Source of the DNA: a virus
Virus record (IMG/VR): IMGVR_UViG_3300025652_000108
Span: 1-52,339 of that record
DNA: 52,339 nt
Reading direction: 5' to 3' (one strand)
The position numbers and the translations under genes were made by a program. The notes under the pieces were generated by a model. The model worked only from the letters and a program-made list of their open reading frames with translations. It was not told the origin of the DNA and ran no database searches. Within the stretch, counting starts at the first letter, position 1, and every line of letters starts with the position of its first letter. Of the stretch, positions 52,328 through 52,339 are shown piece by piece.

Positions 52328-52339
52328 ATGACCGTATAT
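52328..52339 (+). CDS. Start of a further plus-strand gene (cut by window edge)
   Basis: AAGGAGAAAGAACT precedes an ATG at 52328 that begins MTVY before the window ends. The strong ribosome binding site makes a real gene start likely. Joining the window ends would give only about 21 codons, so the true continuation lies outside. Confidence 0.45.

Noticed and set aside
1-52339. Direct circular closure of the window
   Set aside because: Joining the ends gives the MTVY start a stop after about 21 codons and leaves the endolysin frame without a start codon.
1-52339. 2-aminoadenine (Z) genome
   Set aside because: Only a MazZ-like gene is present; no PurZ or DatZ is seen.
1-52339. tRNA genes, integrase, lysogeny module
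   Set aside because: I found no cloverleaf candidates, recombinase motifs or repressor/antirepressor pair, though weak tRNA-like folds cannot be excluded by eye.

Overview
The window is most of a tailed-phage genome. It is dense (nearly all coding, many 4-8 bp gene overlaps) and carries terminase, portal, N4-gp56-type major capsid protein, a 1,986-residue virion protein, tail-fibre modules and a complete replication set. I see no tape-measure, tail-tube or sheath gene, so a podovirus is most likely. No integrase, excisionase or recognisable lysogeny repressor is visible. The host cannot be named from the sequence; the paired spanins imply a Gram-negative host, and the gene families resemble those of aquatic podoviruses.

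Layout: (1) 1-9,268, plus strand: end of an endolysin, overlapping spanins, and tail or appendage proteins, closed by a hairpin at 9.28 kb. (2) 9,315-24,594, minus strand: replication, recombination and nucleotide metabolism. It holds an archaeo-eukaryotic-type primase fused to a helicase, a zinc-binding SSB-like protein, an SNF2 helicase, VRR-NUC and Cas4/RecB-like nucleases, a DnaQ-like exonuclease, a family A DNA polymerase, a dCMP deaminase, a MazZ-like diphosphohydrolase and many small genes. (3) 23,737-32,199, minus strand: an accessory (probably early) block containing a DUF3150-like / VWA-metallopeptidase / MoxR-ATPase cluster, four unrecognised genes and two paralogous linker proteins. 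(4) 29,747-30,739: a non-coding, repeat-rich stretch that looks like an origin or control centre. (5) 32,200-32,723: a divergent control region. (6) 32,724-52,339, plus strand: packaging, head and fibre genes. The two arms diverge at 32.2-32.7 kb and converge at 9.3 kb, so the late genes would run continuously from 32.7 kb through the window ends to 9.3 kb if the genome is circular or circularly permuted. Joining the two ends directly leaves the endolysin without a start, so some sequence is missing.

The most unusual content lies between 24.6 and 32.4 kb. A perfect 16-bp palindrome, TGTGACACGTGTCACA, occurs 11 times, once before almost every gene or gene pair in that block, and I saw it nowhere else. 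It matches the CRP consensus TGTGA-N6-TCACA. Within the 1-kb non-coding stretch there are five 31-bp repeats in two opposed sets, 12 copies of the heptamer TAGTCCA/TGGACTA (several at exact 9-bp spacing), and two 43-bp promoter-like elements whose inverted repeat has changed in a compensated way. Together these suggest a replication origin and early-gene control module of a kind I do not recognise.
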